The notes under the pieces were generated by a model. That model did not search any database, had not been told where the DNA came from, and saw only the letters and a program-made list of their open reading frames with translations. A DNA stretch of 64,000 bases from Cenococcum geophilum 1.58 (Eukaryota > Ascomycota > Dothideomycetes > Gloniales > Gloniaceae). The stretch covers positions 620,001 through 684,000 of the forward strand of contig KV748227.1 in the NCBI GenBank assembly GCA_001692895.1, in the 5' to 3' direction. This document shows, piece after piece, positions 15,060 through 26,800 of this stretch. Position numbers and translations under genes: made by a program. Position 1 is the stretch's first letter, and each line of letters begins with the position of its first letter.

Positions 15060-15252
15060 TATTATAGGGCGGGGGCAGTAGCTACAAAGCGTATGTATTT
15101 AAGGAGTCTATAAGACGTTACGCGATCGATCGTAGGGGTTAAGGGCGTAAGGAGGTGATATACCTACGCGTAGCTGATATAAGCTGTACGCGAGGTGTAT
15201 GTAAGAGCACAGAGCTCTCCTATAGAGGCCCCTATAGTGGGGTTCCGTAATA
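15060..15252 (-). repeat. 5' LTR of the 8.9-15.3 kb Gypsy element
   Basis: Second 193-bp repeat of the pair. It is followed directly by the TATAT duplicate and then by 31 bp of FunK1 sequence before the next insertion. Confidence 0.9.
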
Positions 15253-15283
15253 TATATTAACCACTCCCTTCTCTAATATCTTA

Positions 15284-15583
15284 TATCTATTCACTTGCTT
15301 GTAGAGATAGAGATATATTCTAAATAATGTATTGTATTGGGGGGTGTAGGCCTAAGGAGAGGGTAATCATCTCAGCCTGCTGTATTGCATAGGTTCCCTA
15401 CTGTCTTAAGCAGCAGTAGATGATTACACACTCATTGCCCTACTCGGGCCTACCGCAAGCCTAAGAGGCTGCAAAATCTATCTATAGGGTGGAGGGTGGG
15501 AAAGCGAAAAGCCGAAAGGCTGATTGTGATAGATATTGATGTTGCTGTTCGGAGGGAAGGCGTGACTTCGCTTTGAATAGACA
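15284..15583. mobile_element. Short TG...CA-ended element E1 (300 bp)
   Basis: A 300-bp unit with 10-bp inverted ends, TGTCTATTCA...TGAATAGACA (the left G now reads A). Its first ~157 bp and last ~90 bp match E2 at 15588-16396 almost perfectly, while the middle differs. It interrupts FunK1 copy 1 at CTTA. It is far richer in C, G and CA than its surroundings, so it carries little RIP. It has no coding capacity. It could be a MITE-like DNA element, a solo LTR or another non-autonomous element; TG...CA ends with a 4-bp duplication lean towards an LTR-type end, but this is not settled. Confidence 0.7.
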
Positions 15584-15587
15584 TTTT

Positions 15588-16396
15588 TATCTATTCACTT
15601 GCTCGCAGAGATAGAGATATATTCTAAATAATGTATTGTATTGGGGGGTGTAGGCCCAAGGAGAGGGTAATCATCTCAGCCTGCTGTATTGCATAGGTTC
15701 CCTACTGTCTCAAGCAGCAGTAGATGATTACACACTCATTGCCCCAAACAACGCGTACCGCCAGAAGGTAGTGGTACGAGGCCTGCGCCCAACAACCAAT
15801 ATAGAAGTAAGAATATATCATCTCTTTGCGCCCGTGGGGTATCGAAGACCGTTCAGGTAATCTCGCCTCAGCCTGCTATGCAGTGGTAGATAATTACTTA
15901 CGTACCGCCAGAACCTAGCGGTACGAGGCCTACGCCTAATAACCATAGAAGTAGGAATATATGTCGTCTCTTTGCATAGAGTATCGTTAAAAACCGTTCG
16001 GGTAGGTAAATATCGAAGGCTATTAACGACGACGACGTAGGAAGCTAGAAAGCGTCAATTCAAAACCTGTTAAAAAACCCTATGGGAAAAATTGTCAGGA
16101 AAGACTACTTATCAATAGCTTGTGGAAATCGCGAAGCTGTTCGTAATAAATCACGAGGCTGTTCGTGATAAATCGCGAAGCTATTTATAGGTTCGCGATT
16201 CTCCAAGGGGTAAGACGTTTTATCGCGACGACAGCACAGCGCCGTATGGCATAGTATTATCGAGGCTATAAAACGAATGAACAACAAAATCTCTATCAAA
16301 TAAGCCTTATTTCAAAGCGAAAAGCCGAAAGGCTGATTGTGATAGATATTGATGTTGCTGTTCGGAGGGAAGGCGTGACTTCGCTTTGAATAGACA
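15588..16396. mobile_element. Short TG...CA-ended element E2 (809 bp), adjacent to E1
   Basis: It has the same 10-bp inverted ends and the same ~157-bp left and ~90-bp right modules as E1, but a ~560-bp centre. It is flanked by TTTT on each side (15584-15587 and 16397-16400), and the copied FunK1 target resumes right after. The centre contains two tandem ~110-145-bp modules that start CGTACCGCCAGAA (about 15758 and 15900), each with a GTACCGCC...GGTAC hairpin, and a 22-bp triple repeat at 16126-16191. A 64-residue open stretch on the minus strand at 16299-16105 reads through that repeat and is not convincing as a gene. RIP load is low. Confidence 0.7.
16126..16191. repeat. 22-bp direct repeat, three copies
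   Basis: Three consecutive 22-bp units of the form AAATCGCGAAGCTGTTCGTA(A/G)T, followed by a partial inverted TTCGCGATT. The TCGCGA palindrome recurs in them. They lie inside element E2. Confidence 0.75.
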
Positions 16397-18215
16397 TTTT
16401 TATAGTAGTTTACCTTCTTCCTTACGCTCTAGGTACTATTACGAGTCTTTAATAATAAGGGGTATCTTAGGTGTCCCCTTACGGTGTGCTTTTTAGTAAG
16501 TAGTCGCTTAACTAGCGATATAGCGTGCCCGCTTTATAAGTTCGTTAAGGATAAGACGCTTAGTTTAATTATTACACATGACCTTAATATATCGCTTACC
16601 GTCTAATATTAGAATAGTAGGGTTAAACCTAAGCTGCTCCTTATTTATTTAGAGAAATCCTAACATCGCTAAGGTAAATTATAATCCGTCTTTATTAATA
16701 TCAAATAGTAATAATGCGATGCCTCCTACTTGGTTATACTTCTATAGCCGTATAATAAATTTATAAAGGGTAAAACCTAAGACAAAGTGACGAGTGTCTT
16801 AAGCGGCAAAGACTTCTCTTATATATTTTTCTAAATTAAACTATGCTTACAAGGCTATATCGGTATTTAAATTACTCTTTAGCTCTCTTAGCATAAGTAT
16901 ATACAACTAATAGCATTAAGAGCTTTTACTAGCTATTGGATTATCTATAAAACCGATATTTAGCTTTTGCTTTGCTATAGACCCTTATAAGGGCTGCTTA
17001 GTATATATAATAAGCGTTTATTATATCTTTAGGGCGGACCTATACTCCTCTACAAAGCTTAAAAATAATTTAATTAGGTTATTAAACTACTCTAGGACAT
17101 TAATCTACTCCGCGCTTTTAGGCCAGTTACGCTAGCCGCCCTTAGCATATAGTAGATTGTCCTCTTCCTTATATTTCTTAAAAACGGCGGCGCTTGCCTC
17201 TTTAAGACCTTCTACTTTCCTAAAGAATACTTTATATAAGCTAGGAATCCCTACATAAAGAGAGCCTAGCTCCTCCTTTAGAATATAATCTATATATTAC
17301 CTATATTTAAACGAGTTAGTAAAACTGCTTATATTACGCAGATGTGGGGTTTGTTAAATATAGAGTGGTAGTGGTTAAGGGGAAGACGTGGGCTCTATTA
17401 TAGTGGTAATAGTATTACTCTAAACGTCCTTATCTAATTCGCGATTAATAACTATTTTTAGGAGAGGGGTAAACCGTTTAATATTAAAGTCGTTAAAATT
17501 AACTAAAGGGAGGAGTTAGAGAAGGTCACTATAAAGAGTGCCGCGGCTAGCGCTAGACGAGAGTAGTTAAGCAGCGAGAAGGTTCTATAATGCCAGAATA
17601 AGGTTAACTATAAGATTTTTAAGCCCTATATATCTTAGAGAGAACCTATAACGGATAAATTAACAATTACCTTTATAGCCTATCTGGCGCAACAAATCTA
17701 AAGAGCTAGGAATGCCTAAATTCTAATAAGTTAAGTTAAATAAATTACGAAAGCTATTTAGTCCTTCCCTAATAGGATTTGTTTTAATCATCACTAATTT
17801 AGAGAGATTCGCCATTATAAGTAAATACGCTAAGAGCTACGTTAGGAGGGCCGGCGTAGTAGGTAGGTAGGTAGGTGGGGAAAGGAGATTAAAGAGGCTA
17901 GTATATAAGGACGGTATAATAGTAAATAAATATAAGGAGGTTAAGAATATATCGGGCGCGTCTTATAATAAGGAAATAACTAGGGGGAAAAGTATAAGGA
18001 AAAAAGTAAGGTACGAGTAAACGTAAGGATTAAAAATTAGGTGTAAAAAAGTCAAGCTAACCTAAGGTGGCTTAGACTAAGGCTTTATAGGGCTTAGTTA
18101 AATGCTAAGCCATAATAGCCTAAATGCGGGTAGGTAGCGTTTTCTAGTCTATAACTAATTATACTTATTAGTTTTAGTTTATTTCGTAACGTATAAGGCT
18201 CTAATATAGCGGGGC

Positions 18216-21200
18216 TCTTATATAGTAAGGCTAAAGGGGGGCTAGAGAATAGGTTAACTATAGGGTTAGTTATATAAGCGTCTATAAATAATTATATAGC
18301 CGGTCCTAAAATAAGCTAAACCTAATATACTAAATATAGATATAGTTAACCTTCTTAAAAATATGTTCTAGTTCCCAGAACTAAATCCTATTTTTAAAAT
18401 TACGCCCTTTTTTATAGTAGTTAATTGGCCTATATCTAAAATAGGAATTAGGATCTAGTCTCTAGAATTAAATCTAGTTTTAGGATTATAATTTATACTA
18501 GAACCTAGAATTGGGATATAGTCTTTAAAATTAAAATATAATTTTTAGAATCGGATCTAGTTCTTAGAACAAGATCCTATTTTTAGTCAAAACTTAGGCC
18601 AATATTAAGGGGTAGATCCTATATTTATTCTTAATATTCCTACCCTATTAATATAAAATTCAGAGTTAACTTACACCTTAAAATAGGAGGATATTTAAAT
18701 TTAGAAGGTAGTAAGTTAAGGCGGTTAATTTCTTAGTGGTAAAGACTTTTTAAAACGCACCTCCATACTATAAGTAAGTCTCTTAACTTTAGTCTAATAT
18801 ATAAAAACTTGTTCCTTTATATATAAACAATAATAAGATATTCTTAATATAGAAATAACTAGATAGAAACAAAACACCAAGCTAAGGAAATCCTAATTAA
18901 CGCCTTAATTCTTAACAAATGCTAGAAGAGATAAGTGTAATTGCGAAAATCTATCCCTATAATAAATTTATTATTCCTTAGGCTTCTTAAAACCTCTATC
19001 TCCGGTATAAACCGCCTTTCTCTTATATATCCTTCTCCTTAATAGCTCTTTTAATAAACCCTTTAATGCCCTCTTAGCTATCTCTATTATAACATCTTAA
19101 AGTGGTTTATATATTTTAGTATAACGATAAAGAAAATAAGGATTTTTAGTATAGTATATTATAAGTCTCTCTTATAGTATATCCACGGCTAAAACCTAGG
19201 TAGGATACCAGTATATTACTATAGTAGAACTATATAAAAATATAATTCCTCTATAACTAGGGTTTTAGAGACGTGTTATATCCTTTATTGTATAATAAGT
19301 AGGTAACTAGGATATAAAATACTTTACTTATCCGCTTAAGATCTTAGTATTAGAAATTATTAACACTTTAGATAGATATATATAGATTAAGCCATTCTCT
19401 ACTTAATTATTAGTGTTGCTAAATAATATAGGTGTCTTGTAAATATACCTCTAGGTACCAGTAAAATATGTTTAGAACCTATAACTATATTTATCTACTA
19501 GGATAAGCCTTTAACGTAGTTCTCTTTTAGTTAAGGTAAGTTTATCTTAGCCTCGCCATAGTCCTCCATTAGCTTAGGTAAGTCTGTCTTAGTTTTACTA
19601 TAGCCTTTTAAACCCCTAAGGTAACTAAGGTATATTTTTTATACACTCGCTTAAACCATATCCTCTTATATATCGTCCTTTATATTATCGTCCTCTTTAT
19701 AAAAACTAGCCTTATTAGGTGTTTAGGTAGGTATCTACTCCTATATACAACCGGAAAGCTATAATTATTTCTCCTCCCTACTATCGGACGCTATGTCTTT
19801 AGCGTTAATATAATTTTAAGACAATTTAGGGTTTCTAGTAGGTTAATAATTAGGTATAATATCTTCGGGGAGGTAGTATATAGTAATGTCTTTATAAGCA
19901 CTAATTAAGGGCCTATAGGCTATATTAGCAACGTATCTAAATTTAGTTAAGGTAATATATATAATATCTAGTATTCTTATAAGGATAGCTTATAAGGATA
20001 ATAAGGGATATATAGTTAAGAGGTTAAATTTAAAGGTAAGTTAAATTAATAGCATATAAGAACTAGGAGTATAACGTTTATATTCTATTTCTCTCCTAGG
20101 GTAAAGTTAGGATAGAAGGCAGAAGGGAAAGGCAGAGTATACTAGCCGCCCTTTTCTACTTTATATAGTATCTATAGTACAATATTTAGTAGCTGTAATT
20201 ACTCTTAGCTTATATATTGTCTGTGCCTAAGATTATAGGCGCCTAAAGTGATCTATAAGTAAGGTATTATTAGGAGTAGTTATTAGCTAAGCTGCTACTA
20301 AATTTACATAGCTAATAATCCCTAACAGACGCTATATACCTTAATAGGGTTTAGAAGCGTTTGTATAAAGTTATAAACTATAATTAGAAGTTAATAGTAA
20401 CCCCTAATAACGCCTCTCTTAGCAGGAATAGCATTATATAATTTACTTCTAACGTCTATTCTTCCCGGGGCAAAACACTACCTAAGTAGTAAACTTATCT
20501 TAGCTAGTTAATCTTATATATTAACCCCCTATCTATAGTAAAGGAGCTATTAATACCTATAGGGTGGTTTAGTTAGCATTTTGGCTAAGCCCTTTATAAG
20601 CGCTCCACCTTATACGGGCGGTAATTAACTTCTATTAATCTGCCTTGCGTTAGGGGAGATCTTTTACTTAAGGCGCTAAGTAGCCAGTACTTAGAGGTCT
20701 ATAGACATATTCTATATCCTAATAGTATTAACTATAACTCCCTAAATAATATCCCGCAACCCTTAAGTACCTATAAATATACTGTCCCTAAATTACTAGC
20801 TACTAAGTGGACATTTATAGATAGAGAACCGACTTTAGAGATAACGATAGTAACGTAGAGGCGTGGGCTAGTTGCGAAAGTAACTTTAGTAATAAGGATT
20901 AAGAATGGGACGCAGAGACATTATATAACGGAGAAAATAGTTTTAGTACTAAAGATTAATAAATAGGAGCGGATAGTAATAAAGAGGTATTAAGCAATAA
21001 GGCTATATTGGCGACGGTTAAATACGGTGGCCTTAACTTTATAGTCTTAAATCTATAAGTAAAGGATAAAAATATAAAGAATAGTTCTAATAAAAGCTAG
21101 TAAAAGGGTTAAAACTTTGACCTCTTTTTATTTAGCCTATCGTGAAATAAAATAATATTTTACTATTCCTACTAGAGTCTCTACCAGCTTGACTTACAGC

Positions 21201-21750
21201 AAGCTATAAAGTATTCGCAATAATCTATACTTTTACTTAAATAAATTTATTTACTACCTTAAGGGCAATAATAGAAGGTAAATATATACTAACGACCTAG
21301 AAAATTTTAAATCTCTTAAGGATCTGGGACGTATACTACCTTAATAACTATTAGTCGTATTTAAGACTATAGTACTTATAGATTTATATCTTAAGGATAT
21401 AAACATATTCTTTTATAGTGTTTTCCTTTTATTTAAATTATTTCTCTACTTATAGTATATAGCGGTTATTTATCTATTCCGGTATAGTAGGGAGGGGTAA
21501 TTAGGTTACGTAAGGGGGTTTAGACTTATAGCTACGCTTATAGGGCTATTTATATAGGAACTTCTCTAAGTATATATAAGGGGACTTTAAGTCGTTATAA
21601 AGTTTATAGGGGTCTTTATATAGGAACTTCTTTAATATTTCTAGATCTAGGACTTATATATATATATTATTTTTTCATAGTTCTGGTATCTTCCTAATAT
21701 TTACTTTTTATTTACATGCTAGGCGTTAATAGAGGGCGCTAGGTTAGATT
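18216..21750. other. RIP-altered DNA without a recognisable gene
   Basis: Strongly degraded. Around 18380-18600 there is a loose repeat of a CTAGAACCTAGAATT-like motif. Around 20800-21400 the plus strand gives short protein-like runs including a hydrophobic Phe/Leu-rich stretch, but no family is recognisable. A ~55-bp direct duplication (TTTATATAGGAACTTCT core) occurs at about 21550 and 21625. Confidence 0.5.
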
Positions 21751-21751
21751 A

Positions 21752-22180
21752 CCTTGCTTATATAATTGCCTAGCTTATATAATTACCTAGTTTATATAAT
21801 TACCCAGCTTGCATAATTACCTAGTTTATATAATTACCTAGCTTATATAATTACCTAGCTTATAAGATTACCTAGCTCCTATAAGTACTATACTCGCATG
21901 GTTACTTAGCTCGCATAATTACCTAGCTTATAGGATTGGCTAGCTTCTACAAGTATCTAGCTTATATAATCGCCTAGTTTGTATAATCGCCTAGCTTATA
22001 TAACTACCTAGCTTATAGGATTACCTAGCTCCTACGAGCACTATGCTTTTATAGTTACTTAGCTTATACAATTACCTAGCTTATAGAATTGGCTAGCTCT
22101 TATAAGTATCTAGCTTGTATAAGTATTTAGCTTATATAATTACCTAGCTTATAGGATTGCCTAGCTTACCTATTAATATC
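21752..22180. repeat. 18-bp minisatellite, unit near TTACCTAGCTTATATAA
   Basis: More than twenty imperfect head-to-tail copies of an 18-bp unit with a CCTAGCTTATA core. Variants differ by C/T and G/A and by a few length changes, and two copies carry a longer CTCCTATAAGTA-type insert. Confidence 0.85.
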
Positions 22181-22249
22181 CTATTTATACGCTAGGCGTT
22201 AATTAGAGGACGAATAAAAGTTATATTATATATTTAGTTATAACAGGGG

Positions 22250-22660
22250 AGATAATCTATTAAGCACCGCTGTGCTATTACTAAGTCACATCTAGGAGCT
22301 TCTTAAGGCCTGTAGTATATCCAAATTCTATGTCTTAATATCTCCTATCCTTCTTATAATATTTTCTTAGTAAGCATCTTTTATTAAGTCTTACCCCAAT
22401 TAAGGTTAAGCAGTATCTCTTTTAAATATTAAACTTTCTCCAGATTATTATAAGCGTTATAGTAATTAATAAGGTTTTAGAAAGCCTTATCTTCTTTATC
22501 GTCTATTATTAACCTATAGTCCTTAAAATAAGAGTAAATAATATTGCGTTGTTTTTCAAATTCCTTCTTCTAGTTATTACTAATTTCACTCTATTTTAGC
22601 GTTAGAAGCTAAATTAGCTGCAATATATAAAGCTATAAAAACTTATATATAAAGACTGGC
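22250..22660 (-). pseudogene. Coiled-coil protein relic
   Basis: The minus strand in one phase reads as a Gln/Glu/Lys/Leu-rich helical segment (for example LINYYNAYNNLEKVQYLKEI) with few stops over about 130 codons. It looks like the coiled-coil portion of an unrecognised protein. Sequence at 23400-23429 continues across the Gypsy element into 31396 onward, so this relic may belong to a gene or element that the Gypsy copy interrupted. Confidence 0.3.
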
Positions 22661-23424
22661 AATTGTTCTATATATTACACATAAAACACATTACTAGGGA
22701 TACGATTTCGTAGATATTAGAAATGCTAGGAGAGTGTTCTTAGAGCTAAGTATATAACTGTCTTCAATTAACCGTATACTATATCCTTGACCTTAACTTA
22801 GATAAATTAAAAGACTAAAAATGTTAAAGAGCAAAGAAATTTATATAAAAGTATACGTAGGTCTAAAATCAGGGGCGTTAAATAACCTAGAAAACGAGAA
22901 CGAAACGCTAATTACCTATAAAAAAATTTATTAGCGGGCCATTATAGGTATAGAGGCGTTTAGATAGCTAAGCTGGTAAGTACTAGAGTGCTAGATTATA
23001 TTAATATCCTCTTAACCCTAAGCTAAGTAATAGGCTTAAAATACAGGGCTATATACTAGGGCTTAGTTTCGGTCTTAGTTATATATAAGAGCTAGATATA
23101 TATCTTATATTAATAAATAAAAGGGAGTTAAGTCGTAAGGCATATGCTATTTTGTCTATAACGCGTCTTACAGCCTATATATTAATCGCCGGTTTATATT
23201 ATTCGTATAGTATATAAGATAGGTACTATAGGGTATATAGCAGCGAAATAAGGCATATTGTCTACGTACGCACCTTAGCTATAACTGTATATATTAATAT
23301 TAGGGATTAATATAAACGTTTTCTATCTGGCTCCTTATCCTCCTATTAACCCTTTAAAAGCCTAATCTCTTTAACAACATCCGGTATAAATAAGTCTCCT
23401 TAAGTAAGAAGACTTAGAAGTAGG
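22661..23424. other. RIP-altered DNA flanking the second Gypsy element
   Basis: No gene recognised. This is the left flank of the Gypsy insertion at 23430. Its continuation is 31401 onward, after the GGCGC target duplicate. Confidence 0.5.
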
Positions 23425-23429
23425 GGCGC

Positions 23430-23854
23430 TGTTACGGACGCTTTAAGTACAATGTTATAACTACTTGGAGAAGAGACGGAGGAAGCTAGTTAGTTAATTT
23501 AGGCACAGTCTAGGATAGAGCCGATAGAACTATATGACGAGGAATAGTAACTAAGGTTATATAATATGCTATATATTAAACAAGAGGAATGAGAGGAACT
23601 TACGTACCTTGCGTATAAGACGTATATTACGTATAAGAAGGATTTTATAGGAGTACGGTTGTGTATTTAAGGACCCTTAGTCCCTACCTAGATAGTTCCT
23701 TCCTTATAGTAATTCTTAGAATATAATTAGAGTTAATCTGTTAGGCAACTACTTCACCAGTTATTATTACGTTGTTAACTTTTATACTTACATTTCCTAT
23801 ATACCTAGCCTATTAACAAACCCATTGTAGTTCTTACTATAAGGTTCCGTTATA
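23430..23854 (+). repeat. 5' LTR of the 23.4-31.4 kb Gypsy element
   Basis: 425-bp direct repeat starting TGTTACGG and ending CCGTTATA. It is preceded by GGCGC and matches 30971-31395. Confidence 0.92.
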
Positions 23855-26800
23855 CAATTACTACCTAGTTATAGTATTAATATAAGAAGTTAAATAATAT
23901 GCCACTAAAAGCAGCTACTATAATGCTATTAACGGCAGCAACTACTTTAGGGACAGGAGGTGATACTAGTATAGTAGATACTAACTTATAGCAACCTATA
24001 ACGGTTAGATAGCTATAGGAAATAGTTAACTAGCTAATAGCTAACAATATAGTGTTAGAAGAAAGACTTAATGGGATAGGAGCAGTAAAGATTAAGCTAT
24101 TATTAATTAAGAGATTTATAGGAGAGAGGTTAAAGCTTAAAGGATTCCTTATGTAGATGTACTTTAAGGTCTTATAAAAGGGAGTAAAGTTACCTATACC
24201 TATAGATCGGATAGCCTATACAGGACTATTCTTATTAGGAAAAGCACTTAAGTAGTTTAAATTTTATTTTATGGAGATATAGGCAAATGGAATGATAACT
24301 ACTAACTAAGACATATAATTTATGTTCTTAAGCTAGGAAGGATTTATAGAATAACTTACGTAAATATTTAAAGACCTAGAAGAAACAACTATAGTAGAAA
24401 GAAAACTCTAGAACCTTATATAATAAACTTTAGCAATTAAGTATATAATATAGTTCTAGACACTAGCAATATAAGTAGAGTAAGGGCGCTTATAGCATAG
24501 TATAAATAGGGACTTAAGGCTAAAGTCTAGGACGTAATTATTCTAATAGAAGATGCGGATACCCTAAGGGAATTAATAGATTAAGCAATTAAGATTAATA
24601 ATAGGATCTTCTAAAGGGAACAGGCTAAGAGAGGCTAGGATAGAGTTCTATAGTTATATAAGGCGTAAAGTATATAATAATAAAAGCTAAATTAGAAAAT
24701 ATAATATGGCGCAGAGCTAATAGACCTAAGTAATACTAAAGAAGCCTATAAGAGATGGAGCAAACTATAAAAACCTAAAGGATAAGGATTAAGTGATTAA
24801 AGGTTTAAGGAGTAAAGGCTAAATTAGGGATCTTAATAGTAGAAGATATTTAGGCGGACTCTATAGCAAGAGAAATGGTTTAAAGAAGGAGCTTATATAA
24901 ATTATAAAAAATAGGGTTATTACGTTAGAGACTGTAAAAGTGGGTAGAGTTACTATATAGTAAAGGGTATAAGACTAGTAGACGATATATATATATAGAG
25001 GGATAATAATATACTACGAGGAATAAAAGAATATTTAATTAGAAGTTTTACGTTTTGTTATAATAATATATGCCAAATTTATAAGGACGCTAAGTATAGT
25101 ATAAGCTATTAGCTATAAGAGCTAGCACCTATAGGATATAGAGGAACTAATAAACCAGTTCGCAGATCGGATATTAAGGATAATAAATTTAATATAGGTA
25201 AAATATTCTATAACAATAAGGTAATAAGGGCCGCTTACTAGGAGTAAGTAAACCTCAGAGATATTATACTAGAGGTAGAGGATAATTCTACTATAAAACA
25301 GGGGATATTAGTAGGGATTAAAACCCTACTAGATATAATGTCTATTACTTTATAAGACGTAAGAAAAGTAGGATAGTAAACCACTTTAGCACTTAATAAA
25401 GGTAAAAGGCTAAAGACTTAAGATTTTTAAGAAGAGATAAGAGATGACTAAGATTCTTAAGATAAGATAAGGCATACCTAAGGACCTATAACGGACGAAA
25501 ACCGATAGAGTAGGGCAGCGGCTTAGTTTAGAAATATACAAATAAGCTTAGAACAGAAGTTCCTATAGGCATAAGATTCTTAAGATAAGATAAGTAAAAT
25601 TTAAGACTCTTAAGATAAGATAAGAATACTAAGTAAGCCTAGTTAAACTAAGGCTGGAGCTAAGCTTAAGTTAGAAGCGAGCTTGGGATTAAAGAACCTA
25701 AAGGGTTAAGAATTTGGAGTACGAATTAGGACACCTATAGATAAGAGGTAAGAAGCTTCTTTATAGATTAAAGAATTTGCAATATAAATAGTAGTTAGAC
25801 TAGGAGACAGACATATAGACCTAGAAGACTTACTAGGGGAACGTAGTATTCGGCCTAAAGATTAAAAGTTTAATACTAGGATTAAGAAGTAAGATAACTT
25901 TAAGGATTAGAGCGTAAGGCGCAAACCAAAAGAAACTATAGAAGAGTTTAGGAAAAGAATTATTGTATAGTAAGAACAGAAACTAGATAAGAGATCTAGT
26001 ATATTAGGACGTATAAAGGACAAAACACTAGTATAAAAAATCACTAATAGGCTGAGAGTAGGCACACTAAGAGCTAAGTAGCTTACTAAATTAGAAGATA
26101 AAGAGGATCTAGGAATTCTAACTAGGTTTAAGGAATAATATATAAAGGGCTATTATAATGCAGTAATAAGAAGATACTTCCTTACGGATAAACTATATAT
26201 ACTCTAGTAGCTATACTAAAAGTAGTATAGGCAAAGGCATAATAATAAGTGGGAAGATTTCTATATATGGTTAGATAAAAAAGTTATCCAAAACCACCTA
26301 ATTATAGAGAAGGCCATAACGCATATTAAAGGAGCCTTAATTATAACGTTAAAGGATCTAAAGAAACAATTAGAGGACTAAAGAAGTAAGAGATATATCT
26401 TAGTACCTACGAATAAAGCTATAATATTTAGATTAGCATAATAAAGGTTTAAACTTAGGGATAAAGACGAGCTAAGAGTTAACCTAAAGCACCTAGTACA
26501 CTACATGTTATTATAGATTGCGTATATGGACGATATATACGAAATATATAAAAATTCAAAGAAAAAGAATCGGAAATACCCTATAAGGATATACTAGATA
26601 ATAGATAAGCAATAGTATAGGAATGCTAAATATATATATAGATGGCATCCAGCAGAGGTCTAAAAGGAAGGAAGTTTAATACTTTAACCAGAAAGATTCC
26701 TTATAGAAAAATGCTTAGACGGACGACAGTAATAGGAATGCTTAGAAAACACGTATCTATAGTATATTAAAGATAAAAAGTAAACTAGGTATTAGTTAAA

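Larger units (their letters stand above)
8917..15252 (-). mobile_element. Ty3/Gypsy LTR retrotransposon, broken fossil
   Basis: A 6336-bp element bounded by two 193-bp direct repeats and by a TATAT target duplication (8912-8916 and 15253-15257). The LTR ends are a perfect inverted repeat, TGTTACGG...CCGTAACA, allowing for RIP. It reads on the minus strand: a purine-rich tract lies beside the left LTR (about 9110-9125 complement), an integrase/RNase H region lies towards 9.5-11.5 kb, the reverse transcriptase YxDD-like site is at about 11960-12000, and a CCHC zinc-knuckle-like Gag motif is at about 13500-13560. The order RT before integrase in the sense direction fits Gypsy. It is broken, with dozens of interruptions. 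The two LTRs differ by roughly 8% by eye, all transitions, so RIP rather than time dominates. It inserted into the FunK1 copy. Confidence 0.9.
7955..17791 (-). pseudogene. FunK1 fungal-type protein kinase pseudogene, copy 1, split by insertions
   Basis: This is a minus-strand relic of the FunK1 (fungal-type protein kinase) family, predicted cytosolic kinases expanded in filamentous fungi. The start codon survives at 17791, giving MIKTNPIREGL, followed by the family's N-terminal region down to 16405. The gene resumes at 15283-15253 and again from 8916 down to about 7955, where the C-terminal kinase lobe lies. The gaps are the Gypsy element (8917-15252) and two short elements (15284-16396). At the Gypsy site the gene sequence TATAT is duplicated on both sides. 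Stop codons are frequent and mostly sit at former Gln, Arg and Trp codons. Identity rests on full-length alignment to copy 2 at 36261-38642. It is dead both by RIP and by insertion. Confidence 0.85.
7800..18215 (-). repeat. Inverted duplicate (copy 1) of the FunK1 gene and flanks
   Basis: The reverse complement of 7800-8916, 15253-15283 and 16405-18215 aligns end to end with 35870-38770 on the plus strand. Similarity covers about 400 bp upstream of the start codon, the whole coding region and about 100 bp after it. Differences are overwhelmingly C/T and G/A. Everything between 8917-15252 and 15284-16396 is absent from the other copy and is inserted DNA. Copy 1 is more heavily altered than copy 2. 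Confidence 0.85.

Noticed and set aside
16105-16299. 64-codon open stretch on the minus strand inside element E2
   Set aside because: It runs through the 22-bp repeats and has no domain, so it is more likely a by-product of repeat sequence than a gene.
15284-16396. One LTR retrotransposon with E1 and E2 as its two LTRs
   Set aside because: E1 and E2 are only 4 bp apart with no internal region, differ in their centres and each has its own flanking TTTT, so two adjacent insertions fit better.
21752-22180. CRISPR-like array
   Set aside because: The repeats are directly adjacent without unique spacers, and the context is fungal.
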